DNA of 64,000 bases, taken from the NCBI RefSeq assembly GCF_029893965.1, contig NZ_JARXXP010000022.1:1-64000 (forward strand), read 5' to 3'. The DNA comes from Paenibacillus sp. PastM-3 (GTDB lineage: Bacteria > Bacillota > Bacilli > Paenibacillales > Paenibacillaceae). Positions within the stretch are counted from its first letter, which is position 1, and each line of letters opens with the position of its first letter. This document shows, in pieces, positions 25,070-35,142 of the stretch. The translations under genes and the position numbers were made by a program. The notes beneath the pieces were generated by a model. It had not been told where the DNA came from and did no database searches. It was given only the letters and a program-made list of their open reading frames with translations.

Positions 25070-27433
25070 ATGATGCCGAACAAATCCAAAGGTCGTCGTT
25101 TTCCTTTATTACCGCTTAGAGGTCTTCTTGTGTACCCTAGCATGGTTCTGCACCTTGATGTAGGGCGCGAGAAGTCCGTTCGTGCACTGGAAAAAGCTAT
25201 GGTTGAAGATAACCTGATTCTCCTCTGCTCCCAGTCAGAAGTGAATATTGAGGAGCCTGGACAAGAAGATATTTTTCGGGTCGGTACTGTCGCCAATGTG
25301 CGGCAGATGCTGAAGCTTCCGAACGGCACGATCCGTGTGCTGGTTGAAGGAGTGGAACGGGCCGAAATTATTCATTATACGGATAATGAGGAGTTTTATG
25401 AGGTTATGGCGCGCGAGCTGCCGGAGCAGGAGGATGTCGATCAGGAGAGCGACGCCTTGATGCGCACGGTGCTTAGCCAATTCGAGCATTATATTACGTT
25501 GTCCAAGAAGGTCACTCCAGAGACCCTTGCGGCTGTCTCCGATATTGAAGAACCGGGACGTCTGGCTGATGTCATTACAAGCCACCTGGCGCTGAAGATC
25601 AAGGATAAGCAGGAGATTCTGGAGACCATCGATGTCAGCAAACGTCTGGAGAAGCTGCTCGATATTCTTAATAATGAGCGTGAAGTGCTGGAGCTTGAGC
25701 GTAAGATCAACCAGCGTGTGAAGAAGCAGATGGAGAAGACCCAGAAGGAATATTACCTCCGCGAACAGATGAAAGCGATCCAGAAGGAGCTCGGTGAGAA
25801 GGAAGGCCGGGCCGGTGAAGCCGAAGAGCTGCGCTCGCAAATGCAGGAGAAGAACCTGCCGGAGCGGGTGCAGGAGAAGATCGAGAAGGAAATCGACCGT
25901 CTGGAGAAAATGCCTGCAAGCTCAGCCGAAGGCAGCGTTATCCGCAACTACGTGGATTGGCTGCTTGGTCTGCCTTGGAGCGAAGAGACGGAAGACGATC
26001 TGGATATTCAAAAAGCGGAACAGGTGCTCGATGCGGATCACTACGGTCTGGAGAAACCTAAGGAACGTGTCCTGGAATATCTGGCCGTGCAGAAGCTGGT
26101 TAAGGAGCTGAAAGGACCGATTCTCTGTCTGGTAGGGCCTCCTGGCGTTGGTAAAACCTCATTGGCACGCTCCATCGCCCGTTCGCTGAACCGCAAGTTC
26201 GTCCGCATTTCGCTGGGCGGTGTGCGTGACGAAGCCGAGATCCGCGGCCACCGCCGTACTTATGTCGGCGCCATGCCGGGCCGGATCATTCAGGGGATGA
26301 AGACAGCAGGAAGCCTTAATCCGGTCTTCCTGCTCGATGAAATCGACAAGATGGCTTCTGACTTCCGCGGAGATCCTTCCGCAGCCTTGCTGGAAGTACT
26401 CGATCCGGAACAGAACAATACGTTCAGCGACCACTTTGTAGAGCTGCCGTTTGATCTTTCGAAGGTTATGTTCGTAACCACAGCGAATGTGGTACACAAC
26501 ATTCCCCGCCCGCTGCTCGACCGGATGGAGATGCTGTATATTCCCGGCTACACGGAGCTTGAGAAGCTGCAGATTGCCAGCCGCTACCTGCTGCCGAAGC
26601 AGCGTAAGAATCACGGTCTTGAGGACGCACAGCTCGTAATTGAGGACGACACGTTGCTGAAGATTGTCCGCGAATACACGCGGGAATCCGGCGTGCGTAA
26701 TCTGGAGCAGCAGATTGCCGCACTCTGCCGTAAGGCGGCGAAGCAGATTGTATCCAGTGAGCAGGAGCAGGTTACGATCCTTCCTGGGGAAGTTAAAGAA
26801 TATCTGGGTGAATCCAAATACCGCTATGGAATGGCTGAACTGGAGGATCAGATTGGTACAGTAACCGGACTGGCGTGGACTGAAGTCGGCGGCGATACAC
26901 TGCTGATTGAAGTAACAGTGGTTCAGGGTACCGGCAAGCTCACGCTTACCGGTAAATTGGGCGATGTCATGAAGGAATCCGCTCAGGCTGCCTTCAGCTA
27001 CACCCGTTCCAAAGCAGAGGAGCTGGGACTCGCCCCGGACTTCCACGAGAAGAATGATATTCACATTCATATACCTGAAGGTGCCATACCGAAGGATGGC
27101 CCGTCAGCCGGCATTACGATTGCTACCGCGCTCATCTCAGCACTCACCAGACGTTATGTCTCCAAGGATGTAGCGATGACAGGTGAAATTACGCTCCGCG
27201 GACGTGTCCTGCCGATCGGCGGACTCAAAGAGAAATCACTGGCTGCCCACCGGGCCGGCTACACAAAAATTCTGCTGCCTAAAGACAACGAACGCGACCT
27301 CAAGGATATTCCTGAGAGCGTACGTAATGACGTGGAGTTTATACCAGTGTCCCATATGGATCAGGTACTCCAGCATGCGCTCGTAGACCAGCAGGCAGAT
27401 GTCAGCAGTAAAGCGCCGAGTAGTGTGCATTAG
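25070..27433 (+). CDS. lonA: ATP-dependent protease LonA
   Basis: A 787-residue cytoplasmic Lon. It has the N-terminal substrate-recognition domain ([13 protein letters not shown]...), a coiled helical region (about 190-270), an AAA+ module with Walker [10 protein letters not shown] (about residue 356) and Walker [11 protein letters not shown], and a C-terminal protease domain (catalytic Ser in [11 protein letters not shown] near 680, Lys in [10 protein letters not shown] near 722). It degrades misfolded and regulatory proteins. The start at 25070 follows GGGAGGT by nine bases. engB begins 15 bases after the stop, as in Bacillus. Confidence 0.96.
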   Translation: MMPNKSKGRRFPLLPLRGLLVYPSMVLHLDVGREKSVRALEKAMVEDNLILLCSQSEVNIEEPGQEDIFRVGTVANVRQMLKLPNGTIRVLVEGVERAEIIHYTDNEEFYEVMARELPEQEDVDQESDALMRTVLSQFEHYITLSKKVTPETLAAVSDIEEPGRLADVITSHLALKIKDKQEILETIDVSKRLEKLLDILNNEREVLELERKINQRVKKQMEKTQKEYYLREQMKAIQKELGEKEGRAGEAEELRSQMQEKNLPERVQEKIEKEIDRLEKMPASSAEGSVIRNYVDWLLGLPWSEETEDDLDIQKAEQVLDADHYGLEKPKERVLEYLAVQKLVKELKGPILCLVGPPGVGKTSLARSIARSLNRKFVRISLGGVRDEAEIRGHRRTYVGAMPGRIIQGMKTAGSLNPVFLLDEIDKMASDFRGDPSAALLEVLDPEQNNTFSDHFVELPFDLSKVMFVTTANVVHNIPRPLLDRMEMLYIPGYTELEKLQIASRYLLPKQRKNHGLEDAQLVIEDDTLLKIVREYTRESGVRNLEQQIAALCRKAAKQIVSSEQEQVTILPGEVKEYLGESKYRYGMAELEDQIGTVTGLAWTEVGGDTLLIEVTVVQGTGKLTLTGKLGDVMKESAQAAFSYTRSKAEELGLAPDFHEKNDIHIHIPEGAIPKDGPSAGITIATALISALTRRYVSKDVAMTGEITLRGRVLPIGGLKEKSLAAHRAGYTKILLPKDNERDLKDIPESVRNDVEFIPVSHMDQVLQHALVDQQADVSSKAPSSVH

Positions 27434-27447
27434 AAAGGAAGTTCCAT

Positions 27448-28092
27448 TTGAAAGTTAACAACGCCGAATTTATCATCAGCGCCGTAGGCCCTGATCAATA
27501 CCCAACGGACGCCTTGCCGGAGATTGCTCTGGCAGGGCGCTCCAACGTCGGGAAGTCTTCTCTGATCAACCGTATGATCAACCGCAAGAATTTGGCCCGT
27601 ACCAGTTCTACGCCGGGTAAGACACAGCATATGAACTATTACCGGGTTAATCAGGATATGTATTTTGTCGATTTTCCGGGATACGGTTATGCCAAGGTAT
27701 CCAAGACACAGCGGGCCTCATGGGGCAAAATGGTTGAGAAATACATGGAGGAGCGTGAGACGCTGAAGCTTATCCTGCTTGTAGTGGATCTGCGCCATCC
27801 GCCCACAAGTAATGATAAAATGATGTTTGACTGGCTCAAGCATTACGATCTGCCGCTCTGTGTGGTAGCAACCAAGGCAGACAAGATTCCCAAGACACGC
27901 TGGCCGAAGCATATTAAGATCATGAAGCAGGAGCTCGGCGTGCTGCCTGGAGATCATTTCATTCCGTTCTCATCCGAGCTGGGACTTGGCCGTGAGGAGC
28001 TGTGGGCTCTAATTGAGGATTACAGCAGATTTAATGAAGCAGATCAGCAGCCAGAAGAAGCAGTGGAACAGGAGGAGCTATCACAAGAATAG
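27448..28092 (+). CDS. engB: Ribosome biogenesis GTPase EngB (YsxC/YihA)
   Basis: A 214-residue TRAFAC GTPase required for 50S subunit assembly. G1 is [10 protein letters not shown]2 follows in SSTPGKTQ, G3 is DFPGYG and G4 is TKADK. It starts with TTG at 27448 behind AAAGGAAG. The C-terminal 20 residues are a Glu/Gln-rich tail. It follows lonA closely and probably shares its transcript. Confidence 0.95.
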   Translation: MKVNNAEFIISAVGPDQYPTDALPEIALAGRSNVGKSSLINRMINRKNLARTSSTPGKTQHMNYYRVNQDMYFVDFPGYGYAKVSKTQRASWGKMVEKYMEERETLKLILLVVDLRHPPTSNDKMMFDWLKHYDLPLCVVATKADKIPKTRWPKHIKIMKQELGVLPGDHFIPFSSELGLGREELWALIEDYSRFNEADQQPEEAVEQEELSQE

Positions 28093-28102
28093 AGGGATGG
28101 TT

Positions 28103-28690
28103 ATGGCTCAGCGATTGGCAACAGAATATGTAAATGCGACTTTGCAGATGACAGAATTTCAGATGAACCAGTTTCTGCTCACAGCCGATACCTGCTATAT
28201 CAGCCACCGGGTCAAGGTCGCCGGGGGCGGGGAGCAGGTCATTGTTCTTGAGGAAGCCGGGGGTGAGGAAGTACGCCTCACAGTTGAGAATAAGCGGGGG
28301 ATCTACATCTGTTCGCTATCCTGCCGTGTGGTCAATTCGCATCTCAATAATGCTGTCCGCAAGCTGTTCGTCACCTATAAAGGGACCGGGACTGTGAATA
28401 GAATCTATAAAGGTTTTACTATGGTCTATTATTATGAGCGCGGCTCCGTGCGCCGGATTTCGGAATTGACGGATTCGGGGAGTAAACTAATCTATCAGCA
28501 CAAGCATTCCCTTTCAGAAATAATAAATGTATATAAATCAGATGCTGTAGAGCGGGAGATTGCGGAGCTGCGCCGCAAGGCTGACAGATTGCTGGATTTA
28601 CGCAATGATGCACAGTCTGCCAAGGAATGCAGTGAGATTGATAAAGAGCTTGCGGCGATAGCCAAAGTCATGTTTTTCCTGGAAGCTTAA
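28103..28690 (+). CDS. Conserved-looking hypothetical protein, 195 residues
   Basis: The gene begins 10 bases after engB (GAGGG upstream of the ATG at 28103; another ATG at 28097 is possible). The product has no signal or membrane segment. Residues 1-130 are mixed alpha/beta (NATLQMTEFQMNQFLLTADTCYISHRV, FVTYKGTGTVNRIYKGFTMVYYYERG); the last 50 residues are a charged helix (AVEREIAELRRKADRLLDLRND), probably a coiled coil. I do not recognise the family. It is the last gene of the lonA-engB group, ended by a terminator. Confidence 0.75.
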   Translation: MAQRLATEYVNATLQMTEFQMNQFLLTADTCYISHRVKVAGGGEQVIVLEEAGGEEVRLTVENKRGIYICSLSCRVVNSHLNNAVRKLFVTYKGTGTVNRIYKGFTMVYYYERGSVRRISELTDSGSKLIYQHKHSLSEIINVYKSDAVEREIAELRRKADRLLDLRNDAQSAKECSEIDKELAAIAKVMFFLEA

Positions 28691-28712
28691 GCTTGAACAA
28701 AGTGCATTTTTA

Positions 28713-28747
28713 ACAATCATTTCCTAGTGAAATGGTTGTATTTTTTT
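28713..28747 (+). terminator. Rho-independent terminator of the lonA-engB group
   Basis: ACAATCATTTC (28713-28723) pairs with GAAATGGTTGT (28729-28739), one G-U, loop CTAGT, followed by A and seven T. Confidence 0.9.
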
Positions 28748-28759
28748 GACGAATCTATT

Positions 28760-28785
28760 CAAATCAACTGGAAAAGGGCCGATAA
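28760..28785 (+). promoter_or_regulatory. Sigma-D-like promoter at the head of the capsule locus
   Basis: CAAA (28760-28763), 14 bases and GCCGATAA (28778-28785) match the motility sigma factor consensus (TAAA-N15-GCCGATAT) closely. The expected start site falls at or one to two bases before the ATG at 28793, which has no usable ribosome binding site. The same GCCGATAAATA sequence occurs upstream of the chemoreceptor gene at 53611-53618. Confidence 0.45.
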
Positions 28786-28792
28786 ATAGTAT

Positions 28793-29575
28793 ATGATAGA
28801 TATCCATAGCCACATTTTGCCTTTTATGGATGACGGTGCTGCCGACTGGGAAGCGGCCCTCTCCATGGCACAGGATGCCGTACAGGATGGCATTTCTACT
28901 GTTGTTGCCACGCCGCATCATGCTAACGGAGTATATATGAATCCCGCCCCGGCCATTGGACAAGCGGTAGAACTGCTGAATGATAGAATCAAGCAGGCTG
29001 AACTTCCGCTGCTTGTACTTCCCGGTCAGGAGATCCGTGTCTACGGGGATCTGCTGAATGATCTGGAGCAGGGTGAACTGCTGACGCTGGCAAATACGAG
29101 ATACATTCTGCTGGAAATGCCTTCTTCACGTGTGCCGCGCACTATGGAGGAGACCTGCCACGAGCTGGTGATTCAGGGCTTCGTTCCGGTTATCGCCCAT
29201 CCGGAGCGCAACGCTGAGATTGCCAGTAACCCCGTCAAGCTTGAGAGATTGATAGAGCTGGGGGCAGTGGGTCAGGTGACCGCCCAGAGTCTGGCCGGAA
29301 CATTTGGAAGCAAGCTGCAGAAGCTGTCTATCGATCTGTGCCGCAGGAACGCGATTCATGTTATCGCATCGGATGCACACGATAACAGTCATCGTCCGTT
29401 CGGACTGAGTGAAGCTTTCAAAGTTTTGGAGAAGGAACTTGGCAATGTGGCTAGCGACAATTTACGCCAAAATTCGCAGAAAATCATCGACAATGAGGAG
29501 TTAATTCGGACTATTTATAGTAATTCGGGCAAGAAGCTTCATAAAATGTTCGGATTTTTTTCTCGTAAAGGGTGA
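28793..29575 (+). CDS. ywqE: PHP-domain tyrosine-protein phosphatase (CpsB/YwqE family)
   Basis: A 260-residue manganese-dependent phosphatase of the CpsB/CapC/YwqE family, with metal-binding motifs DIHSHILP at the N-terminus, ATPHH (about residue 40-44), HPERN (about 138) and SDAHD (about 195). It removes phosphate from the C-terminal tyrosine cluster of the BY-kinase (32556-33242) and so controls polymer length. An in-frame TAG just upstream fixes the start at 28793. The gene is separated from its kinase by an SLH protein gene, which is unusual. Confidence 0.92.
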   Translation: MIDIHSHILPFMDDGAADWEAALSMAQDAVQDGISTVVATPHHANGVYMNPAPAIGQAVELLNDRIKQAELPLLVLPGQEIRVYGDLLNDLEQGELLTLANTRYILLEMPSSRVPRTMEETCHELVIQGFVPVIAHPERNAEIASNPVKLERLIELGAVGQVTAQSLAGTFGSKLQKLSIDLCRRNAIHVIASDAHDNSHRPFGLSEAFKVLEKELGNVASDNLRQNSQKIIDNEELIRTIYSNSGKKLHKMFGFFSRKG

Positions 29576-29709
29576 CCTGACTGTAGAATGATGGTAGAAT
29601 TGTTTTTACTGGGTTATTGTTACAATTATTTTGATGAGTCAGGGCGCAACTTATCTAGCATTACCGCAGTATAAGATTGTATAACTACATAAGAAGAGGT
29701 GGATGACAA

Positions 29710-31692
29710 GTGAGTTTGAAGAAGAAACTGGCAGTATCAACTCTAGCAGTAAGCATGGCCGCAGCATCCGTTGCAGGATTTCCATTCAGCAGTGAAGGAT
29801 TGGCCAAGCACTTGAACGGTGTGGCATCAGCAGCTTCCGTATCCCACGATACTGTGAAGAACAAGATCAAGGCGATCTACTCCAACCTGACTGTAACAGA
29901 AGCAACTTACCTGAAAGCCTATTCTACTGAAGTAGCAGGCCTGAGCCAGGATAAGTTCGATGAAATTTTCGCTCCGGTTCTTGGTAAGCTTGAACTGAAC
30001 AATGAGGAGAAGGCAACTTCCCTGAAATTGTTCAAGAGCGTATCCAGCGTAGTTTACAACGTATATGCCGATGATTTCGATGCGCTGAAAGAAATTCGTT
30101 ACGATGTTGACAACGTTAAGCTGTTCAACAGCATTGCAGCCAAAGCCCAGGTAGAAGGTCTTACCTTCGATGATATTCTTGATTTCTTCTTCGCCACTAA
30201 TGGTGTAGAAGCAGAGCTTCGCACTTTGCTGGGAAGCAAGAGCAATGCTGATCTGATTAACATCATTGCTAATCCTGAATCCCAGAAGACACTGGTTAAG
30301 GATGCTGTATATAAGGTGCTCCAGCACAAGACTGGTGCCGATGGATTGACAGTAAGTCAGGCTGTTTACAATCTGGGAATTACTGCTGATGACATCGTTA
30401 AGACATTTAATAACGTGAACACTGAGATTAAGTCTGCTAAGCAGGCAGCTCAGGCACTTGCTCTTGGTTACATCCGTGCATATCCGCTCACTACAGACGG
30501 TAATAACGGCGGCGGCGGTGGCGGCGGCGGAGTTGTTACTACACCGGTAACTTCAACTCCAGGTGTGTATGATGTTTCCAGGCTAGTAACAGTTGTTGGC
30601 AACAAAGCGACTCTTAATCTCGTAGACGCTGATGTCCTCAAAGCATTTGATGCTCTTGTAGCTGCTAACGCTGGGAAGACGGGCCTTACGCTTACCCTGG
30701 ACCTTGGTACAGTGAACGCTGCGACTGTGGAAGTTCCGCTGTCCAAGGCTATTATTGAAGCTGCTAAAGCTAAAGGTATTGCTAACATTGCTATAAGCTT
30801 CAATGGTCTGACAGTAACCATTCCGGTAACCCAATTCGCTGAAGCAGTAACTTTGACAGTTACTACTGAAGCTGATACTACAGTAACTTCTATCACTACC
30901 CTGAAGCTTGCTTCCAAGGTATACTCCTTCGACTTGACAGTAGGCGGAGTAGCAACAACAACCTTCAAGCAACCATTGACAATTAAGCTTCCACTGGTTA
31001 ATACAACAGGACTCGATAAAGAACTGCTGTCGGTAGCGAAGATTGTATATGGTCAACTGCAATACCACGGTGGTGTGGTGGACGGTGATTACATCGTTGA
31101 ACCGCGTGATACCTTCTCTTCCTACGCAGTGGTTGAGAACAAGGTAACCTTCAGTGATATCGCAACTGTACAGGCTTGGGCTGGCAGACAGATTCAGGTT
31201 GTTGCTGCTAAGGGCGCAATTGAAGGTATCGGTTCCGGCAAGTTCGCTCCTAAGAGCAATGTAACCCGTGCTGAATTCGCGAAGATGCTGATCCGTGCAC
31301 TGAACCTTGAGAACAGCACAGCCACTGAAAGCTTCAGCGATGTAGCTTCCACAGCATGGTATGCTCCATATGTTGCAGTAGCAGCTGAGAAGGGAATCAT
31401 CACTGGACGTAGCGCTTCGACCTTTGATCCAAATGCAACAATCACCCGTGCTGAGATGGCGACCATGATCTCCCGTGCAGTTAAATCGCTTAACCCTGCT
31501 GCATCCACAGATGCTTCCGCACTGAGCAAGTTCTCTGATGCTGCGAAGATCAGCGCTTCCTTGAAAGACGGCGTAGCATTTGCAGCAAGCAACAACCTTG
31601 TAATCGGTAATGCAGGTAAGTTTAACCCTAACGATACAGCTACTCGTGCAGAAGCTGCAGTTATCATCTACCGTACAATTAACTTCAAGTAA
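29710..31692 (+). CDS. S-layer homology (SLH) domain surface protein, 660 residues
   Basis: GTG start at 29710 with AAGAGGTGG upstream. A signal peptide (about 1-42) is followed by a helical N-terminal region (to about 255), an eight-glycine linker near 266-273, a Thr/Val-rich beta region (about 280-470) and three SLH domains (about 480-660; motifs FSDIATVQAWAG, FSDVASTAWYAP, FSDAAKISASLKD with TRAEFA/TRAEMA/TRAEAA). SLH domains bind pyruvylated wall polysaccharide. Its place between the phosphatase and the chain-length protein suggests it anchors or organises the polysaccharide. It ends in a strong terminator. Confidence 0.9.
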   Translation: MSLKKKLAVSTLAVSMAAASVAGFPFSSEGLAKHLNGVASAASVSHDTVKNKIKAIYSNLTVTEATYLKAYSTEVAGLSQDKFDEIFAPVLGKLELNNEEKATSLKLFKSVSSVVYNVYADDFDALKEIRYDVDNVKLFNSIAAKAQVEGLTFDDILDFFFATNGVEAELRTLLGSKSNADLINIIANPESQKTLVKDAVYKVLQHKTGADGLTVSQAVYNLGITADDIVKTFNNVNTEIKSAKQAAQALALGYIRAYPLTTDGNNGGGGGGGGVVTTPVTSTPGVYDVSRLVTVVGNKATLNLVDADVLKAFDALVAANAGKTGLTLTLDLGTVNAATVEVPLSKAIIEAAKAKGIANIAISFNGLTVTIPVTQFAEAVTLTVTTEADTTVTSITTLKLASKVYSFDLTVGGVATTTFKQPLTIKLPLVNTTGLDKELLSVAKIVYGQLQYHGGVVDGDYIVEPRDTFSSYAVVENKVTFSDIATVQAWAGRQIQVVAAKGAIEGIGSGKFAPKSNVTRAEFAKMLIRALNLENSTATESFSDVASTAWYAPYVAVAAEKGIITGRSASTFDPNATITRAEMATMISRAVKSLNPAASTDASALSKFSDAAKISASLKDGVAFAASNNLVIGNAGKFNPNDTATRAEAAVIIYRTINFK

Positions 31693-31714
31693 GCAATAAT
31701 TAAGCAAGTGGAGA

Positions 31715-31750
31715 GCCTCCTCTCGTCAGTATGAGAGGAGGCACTTTTTT
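31715..31750 (+). terminator. Rho-independent terminator of the SLH protein gene
   Basis: A perfect 10-bp stem, GCCTCCTCTC (31715-31724) with GAGAGGAGGC (31733-31742), followed by AC and six T. The genes that follow therefore need read-through or their own promoter. Confidence 0.92.
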
Positions 31751-31795
31751 AGCACGGATTATATCATTTTAGAAACCGCTTGGAGGGAAATTCAC

Positions 31796-32575
31796 TTGTC
31801 AGCTCAAGAATTGGATCTGCGCGATTATTTTCAGATTGTTAAGAAGAGACTGTGGATGATTGTCAGTATTGTGGTCGTCGTATGTCTTCTTGCCGGGGTG
31901 TACAGCCTGTACATTAAGAATCCGGTATATGAAGCTTCAACCAAGATTATTGTTAATCAGACCCAACAAGTACAGACTGCAGCATCGCAGCTGGATTTGA
32001 ACCAGATTAATACCAATATTCAATTGATTAACACGTATAAAGAAATTATCAAGACACCGGCTATTCTGGATGTTGTAGCCAAGAATTACCCGGAGTTTGA
32101 TACTACTGCCGAAGAGTTGCTTAAGAAGGTTAATGTGAGCTCCGTCAATAATACGCAGGTGATGACACTTGTCGTTCGAGATAATTCATACCAGAGAGCA
32201 GCAGAAATTGTAAATGCGATTTCGCTAGTGTTCAAACAGGAGATCCCTTCCTTGTTCAATGTACAGAATGTATCGATCCTGAATGAGGCCAAGCTCAATC
32301 CGCCTGTCGCACCAGGGCCGGTTGAACCCAACGTCGTGATGAACATGGCTATTGCCTTTATCGTGTCGCTAATGATCGGACTTGGTATTGCCTTTCTGCT
32401 GGAGTATCTGGATGATACATTGAAGACGGAAGAGGATATCGAGAAGTACCTGGGTCTGCCGACGATTGCCATGATTACCAGACTCGGCCAGGAAGAAACG
32501 AAGACAACGGCAACACAGGCACAGACGTTATCCAGAAAGGCGGGCGAACTCGAACATGTCTCAGCAGCCAAATAA
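31796..32575 (+). CDS. ywqC: Chain-length regulator / BY-kinase activator (Wzz, CpsC/YwqC type)
   Basis: A 259-residue Wzz-domain membrane protein: a short cytoplasmic N-terminus, a first membrane segment (about 19-39), an extracellular helical region with polymer-length features (about 40-170), a second membrane segment (about 175-197) and a cytoplasmic tail that should activate the kinase. It starts with TTG at 31796 behind GGAGGG. Its last 20 bases overlap the kinase gene, so the two are coupled. It has the Gram-positive split arrangement. Confidence 0.92.
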   Translation: MSAQELDLRDYFQIVKKRLWMIVSIVVVVCLLAGVYSLYIKNPVYEASTKIIVNQTQQVQTAASQLDLNQINTNIQLINTYKEIIKTPAILDVVAKNYPEFDTTAEELLKKVNVSSVNNTQVMTLVVRDNSYQRAAEIVNAISLVFKQEIPSLFNVQNVSILNEAKLNPPVAPGPVEPNVVMNMAIAFIVSLMIGLGIAFLLEYLDDTLKTEEDIEKYLGLPTIAMITRLGQEETKTTATQAQTLSRKAGELEHVSAAK

Positions 32576-33242
32576 ACAACGCCACCTGATTACCGTAACC
32601 AACCCGCGCTCTCCGGTATCGGAAGCGTTCCGGGCGCTGCGTACGAATATTGATTTCTCCTCTGTAGATGAACGGATTCAGATTATTATGGTTACCTCCT
32701 CCGGTCCGGAAGAAGGAAAGTCTACAGTTACAGCCAATCTTGCAGCCGCCTATGCTCAGGCTGATAAGAAAGTTCTGCTCATTGACGGTGACCTGCGGAA
32801 GCCTACGGCTCACAAGACATTCTCGCTCAGCAACCGCTATGGATTATCATCCTTGTTATCCCAGCAGTCTGAATTAAAGGATGTCATACAGGAATCAGGA
32901 GTTCCGAACCTGTCCATTATGACCTCGGGGCCGATTCCTCCGAACCCGGCCGAGATGATGGCTTCTAACCGGATGAGTATGGTTCTGCAGGAGCTTCGTC
33001 AAGAGTTCGATGTAATCATGTTCGATACTCCTCCGCTGCTGGCTGTAACGGACGCGCAGATCGTTGCCTCCAAGAGTGATGGTGTTATTATGGTTGTCAG
33101 CTACGGTAAAGTAAAACGGGATATTGCAGCGAAGGCCAAAGCAAACCTGGACAGAGTGGGCGCGAAGATGCTGGGTGTTGTTCTGAATAATGTTAAACGC
33201 AAAGCCAGCGAAGGCTACTATTATTACTACTATGGAAATTGA
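32556..33242 (+). CDS. ywqD: Bacterial tyrosine kinase (CpsD/YwqD type)
   Basis: A 228-residue BY-kinase: Walker A SSGPEEGKST (about 48-57), Walker A' VLLIDGDLRKP (about 73-83), Walker B VIMFDTPPL, and a C-terminal cluster of six consecutive tyrosines (residues 221-226). The cluster is the autophosphorylation site. Cycles of phosphorylation with the CpsC-like activator and the PHP phosphatase regulate polysaccharide assembly. The ATG lies inside the upstream gene. Confidence 0.95.
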   Translation: MSQQPNKQRHLITVTNPRSPVSEAFRALRTNIDFSSVDERIQIIMVTSSGPEEGKSTVTANLAAAYAQADKKVLLIDGDLRKPTAHKTFSLSNRYGLSSLLSQQSELKDVIQESGVPNLSIMTSGPIPPNPAEMMASNRMSMVLQELRQEFDVIMFDTPPLLAVTDAQIVASKSDGVIMVVSYGKVKRDIAAKAKANLDRVGAKMLGVVLNNVKRKASEGYYYYYYGN

Positions 33243-33285
33243 CATTGTTCTATAGATCAAATTGTTATTTTTGGAGGCACTAAAA

Positions 33286-35118
33286 ATGACAGCGAAAACC
33301 AGAGTGTTCGTGTTGTTCTTCATTGATCTTGCCATCATATGGTTCAGCATCGTGACATCTTACCTGTTCCGTTTCTATAGTGATATTCCTGAGGAATATA
33401 TAGTGCAGATGCTGTTTTACGGAATAATCTGTACTCTTTCTTTTGGCGGCAGTCTGATTTACTTCGGGCTGTACCGCAGATTGTGGCAGTATGCCAGTAT
33501 CGGTGAGATTGTATCGGTCATGAAGGCTATTGTAGTAGGGGCAGTAATCTCATACGCAGTAGCTTTTGTTATGCTTCCGTCACGTGTCCCTTTCAGTATA
33601 GAGGTGCGCTCTGTTGAGACTATTCTTCTGCTGGTGGGTGGCGTACGTCTATTCTGGAGAGTCTTCGGCAGAGGAAGATTTAACAATGTAGATACTGAGG
33701 TGCATACCTTAATTGTCGGAGCAGGGGATTGCGGAATGCTGATTGCCAGAGAGCTGATGGGCGCGTCCTTCGCCAATACTCGTCTGATTGGTTTTGTTGA
33801 CGACAGTGTTGATAAACTTCATTTGAAGATCCTTGGCGTTCCGGTACTTGGAAACCGCTATGATATTCCAAGAATTGTAAAAGATCGGGGCGTTCACGAG
33901 GTTATTATCGCCATGCCATCGGTATCACGAAGTGAAATTTCCGAGATTGTCAGTCTGTCCAAAGCAACCGGAGTGAAACTTAAGATTATTCCTGCACTTA
34001 GTGATTTGATTACCGGAAAGGTATCCATCAAGAAGTTGCGCGATGTTAGTGTAGAGGACCTGCTTGGGCGTGAGCCTATCGTGGCTGACATGAACAGTAT
34101 CCTTGGTTATGTACACAATAAGACGGTATTAGTTACGGGTGCCGGAGGTTCTATCGGGTCCGAACTTTGCCGCCAGATTTCACCTTTTGCACCGGACAAG
34201 CTGCTGATCCTCGGTCATGGCGAGAACAGTATTTACACAATAGAGATGGAACTCCGCAAGAGCTTCCCGGAGCTTTCGATTGTGACTGTCATTGCCGATG
34301 TACAGGATCGGACACGGATGATGGAGGTCTTCGAGAGTCATAAGCCGCAGGTTGTCTTTCACGCGGCAGCGCATAAACACGTGCCACTGATGGAGCGTAA
34401 TCCTTCCGAGGCCATCAAGAATAATGTGTTCGGCACACGCAATGTGGCCGATTGCGCGGACAAGTACGGAGCCGAGCGTTTTGTACTAATTTCCTCTGAC
34501 AAGGCGGTTAATCCGACCAGTGTTATGGGAGCTACGAAACGGATTGCTGAAATGTATGTACAGAGTCTCAATACAACAAGCAATACGAAGTTCTCGGCAG
34601 TACGCTTTGGTAATGTGCTGGGCAGCCGCGGCAGTGTTATCCCTGCCTTTAAGCAACAGATTGCTGCAGGCGGACCGGTAACCGTTACTCATCCGGAAAT
34701 GGTGCGTTATTTCATGACGATTCCGGAAGCTGTACAGTTAGTCATTCAGTCTGGTTCATTTGCCAAAGGTGGCGAGGTGTTCGTACTGGATATGGGTGAG
34801 CCTGTAAAGATCCTGACACTTGCGGAAGACCTGATTACCCTGTCTGGCTATGAGCCTTACAAGGATATCAATATCGTCTTCTCGGGTATTCGTGAGGGTG
34901 AGAAGCTGTACGAAGAACTGCTTACAGATGAAGAAAATCTCGGTTCCACTCAGCATGACCGTATCTTTATAGGTAAACCAAATGTGATCAGTCAGAATCA
35001 GCTGGAACTGGAATTCAAGCGATTGGAGCGCGTCTTGTCTGAAGAGCCCGATGCGATCCGTGAGGTCATTAACCAGATTGTGCCAATGCAGCCGGTAGCC
35101 CAGGCGGCAATCAGCTAA
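33286..35118 (+). CDS. Membrane UDP-N-acetylhexosamine 4,6-dehydratase (WbpM/PglF/CapD type)
   Basis: A 610-residue protein with four N-terminal membrane segments (about 1-120), a first nucleotide-binding region (VGAGDCGMLIAREL, about 143-156) and a C-terminal SDR domain (TGAGGSIGSELCRQ, about 284-297; SSDKAVNPTSVMGATKR, about 404-420). The usual YxxxK is replaced by MxxxK, as known in WbpM/PglF dehydratases. It should form UDP-2-acetamido-2,6-dideoxy-4-keto-hexose, the first step to QuiNAc, FucNAc or diamino sugars. TTGGAGG precedes the ATG at 33286. The reductase at 37575 and sugar transferase at 36945 are likely partners. Confidence 0.9.
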   Translation: MTAKTRVFVLFFIDLAIIWFSIVTSYLFRFYSDIPEEYIVQMLFYGIICTLSFGGSLIYFGLYRRLWQYASIGEIVSVMKAIVVGAVISYAVAFVMLPSRVPFSIEVRSVETILLLVGGVRLFWRVFGRGRFNNVDTEVHTLIVGAGDCGMLIARELMGASFANTRLIGFVDDSVDKLHLKILGVPVLGNRYDIPRIVKDRGVHEVIIAMPSVSRSEISEIVSLSKATGVKLKIIPALSDLITGKVSIKKLRDVSVEDLLGREPIVADMNSILGYVHNKTVLVTGAGGSIGSELCRQISPFAPDKLLILGHGENSIYTIEMELRKSFPELSIVTVIADVQDRTRMMEVFESHKPQVVFHAAAHKHVPLMERNPSEAIKNNVFGTRNVADCADKYGAERFVLISSDKAVNPTSVMGATKRIAEMYVQSLNTTSNTKFSAVRFGNVLGSRGSVIPAFKQQIAAGGPVTVTHPEMVRYFMTIPEAVQLVIQSGSFAKGGEVFVLDMGEPVKILTLAEDLITLSGYEPYKDINIVFSGIREGEKLYEELLTDEENLGSTQHDRIFIGKPNVISQNQLELEFKRLERVLSEEPDAIREVINQIVPMQPVAQAAIS

Positions 35119-35142
35119 CTATTGTATGTGGAGGTACATGAA

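Noticed and set aside
33286-35118. Loss of activity because the dehydratase lacks the catalytic Tyr of YxxxK
   Set aside because: Met at this position is the known natural state of the WbpM/PglF family of 4,6-dehydratases.
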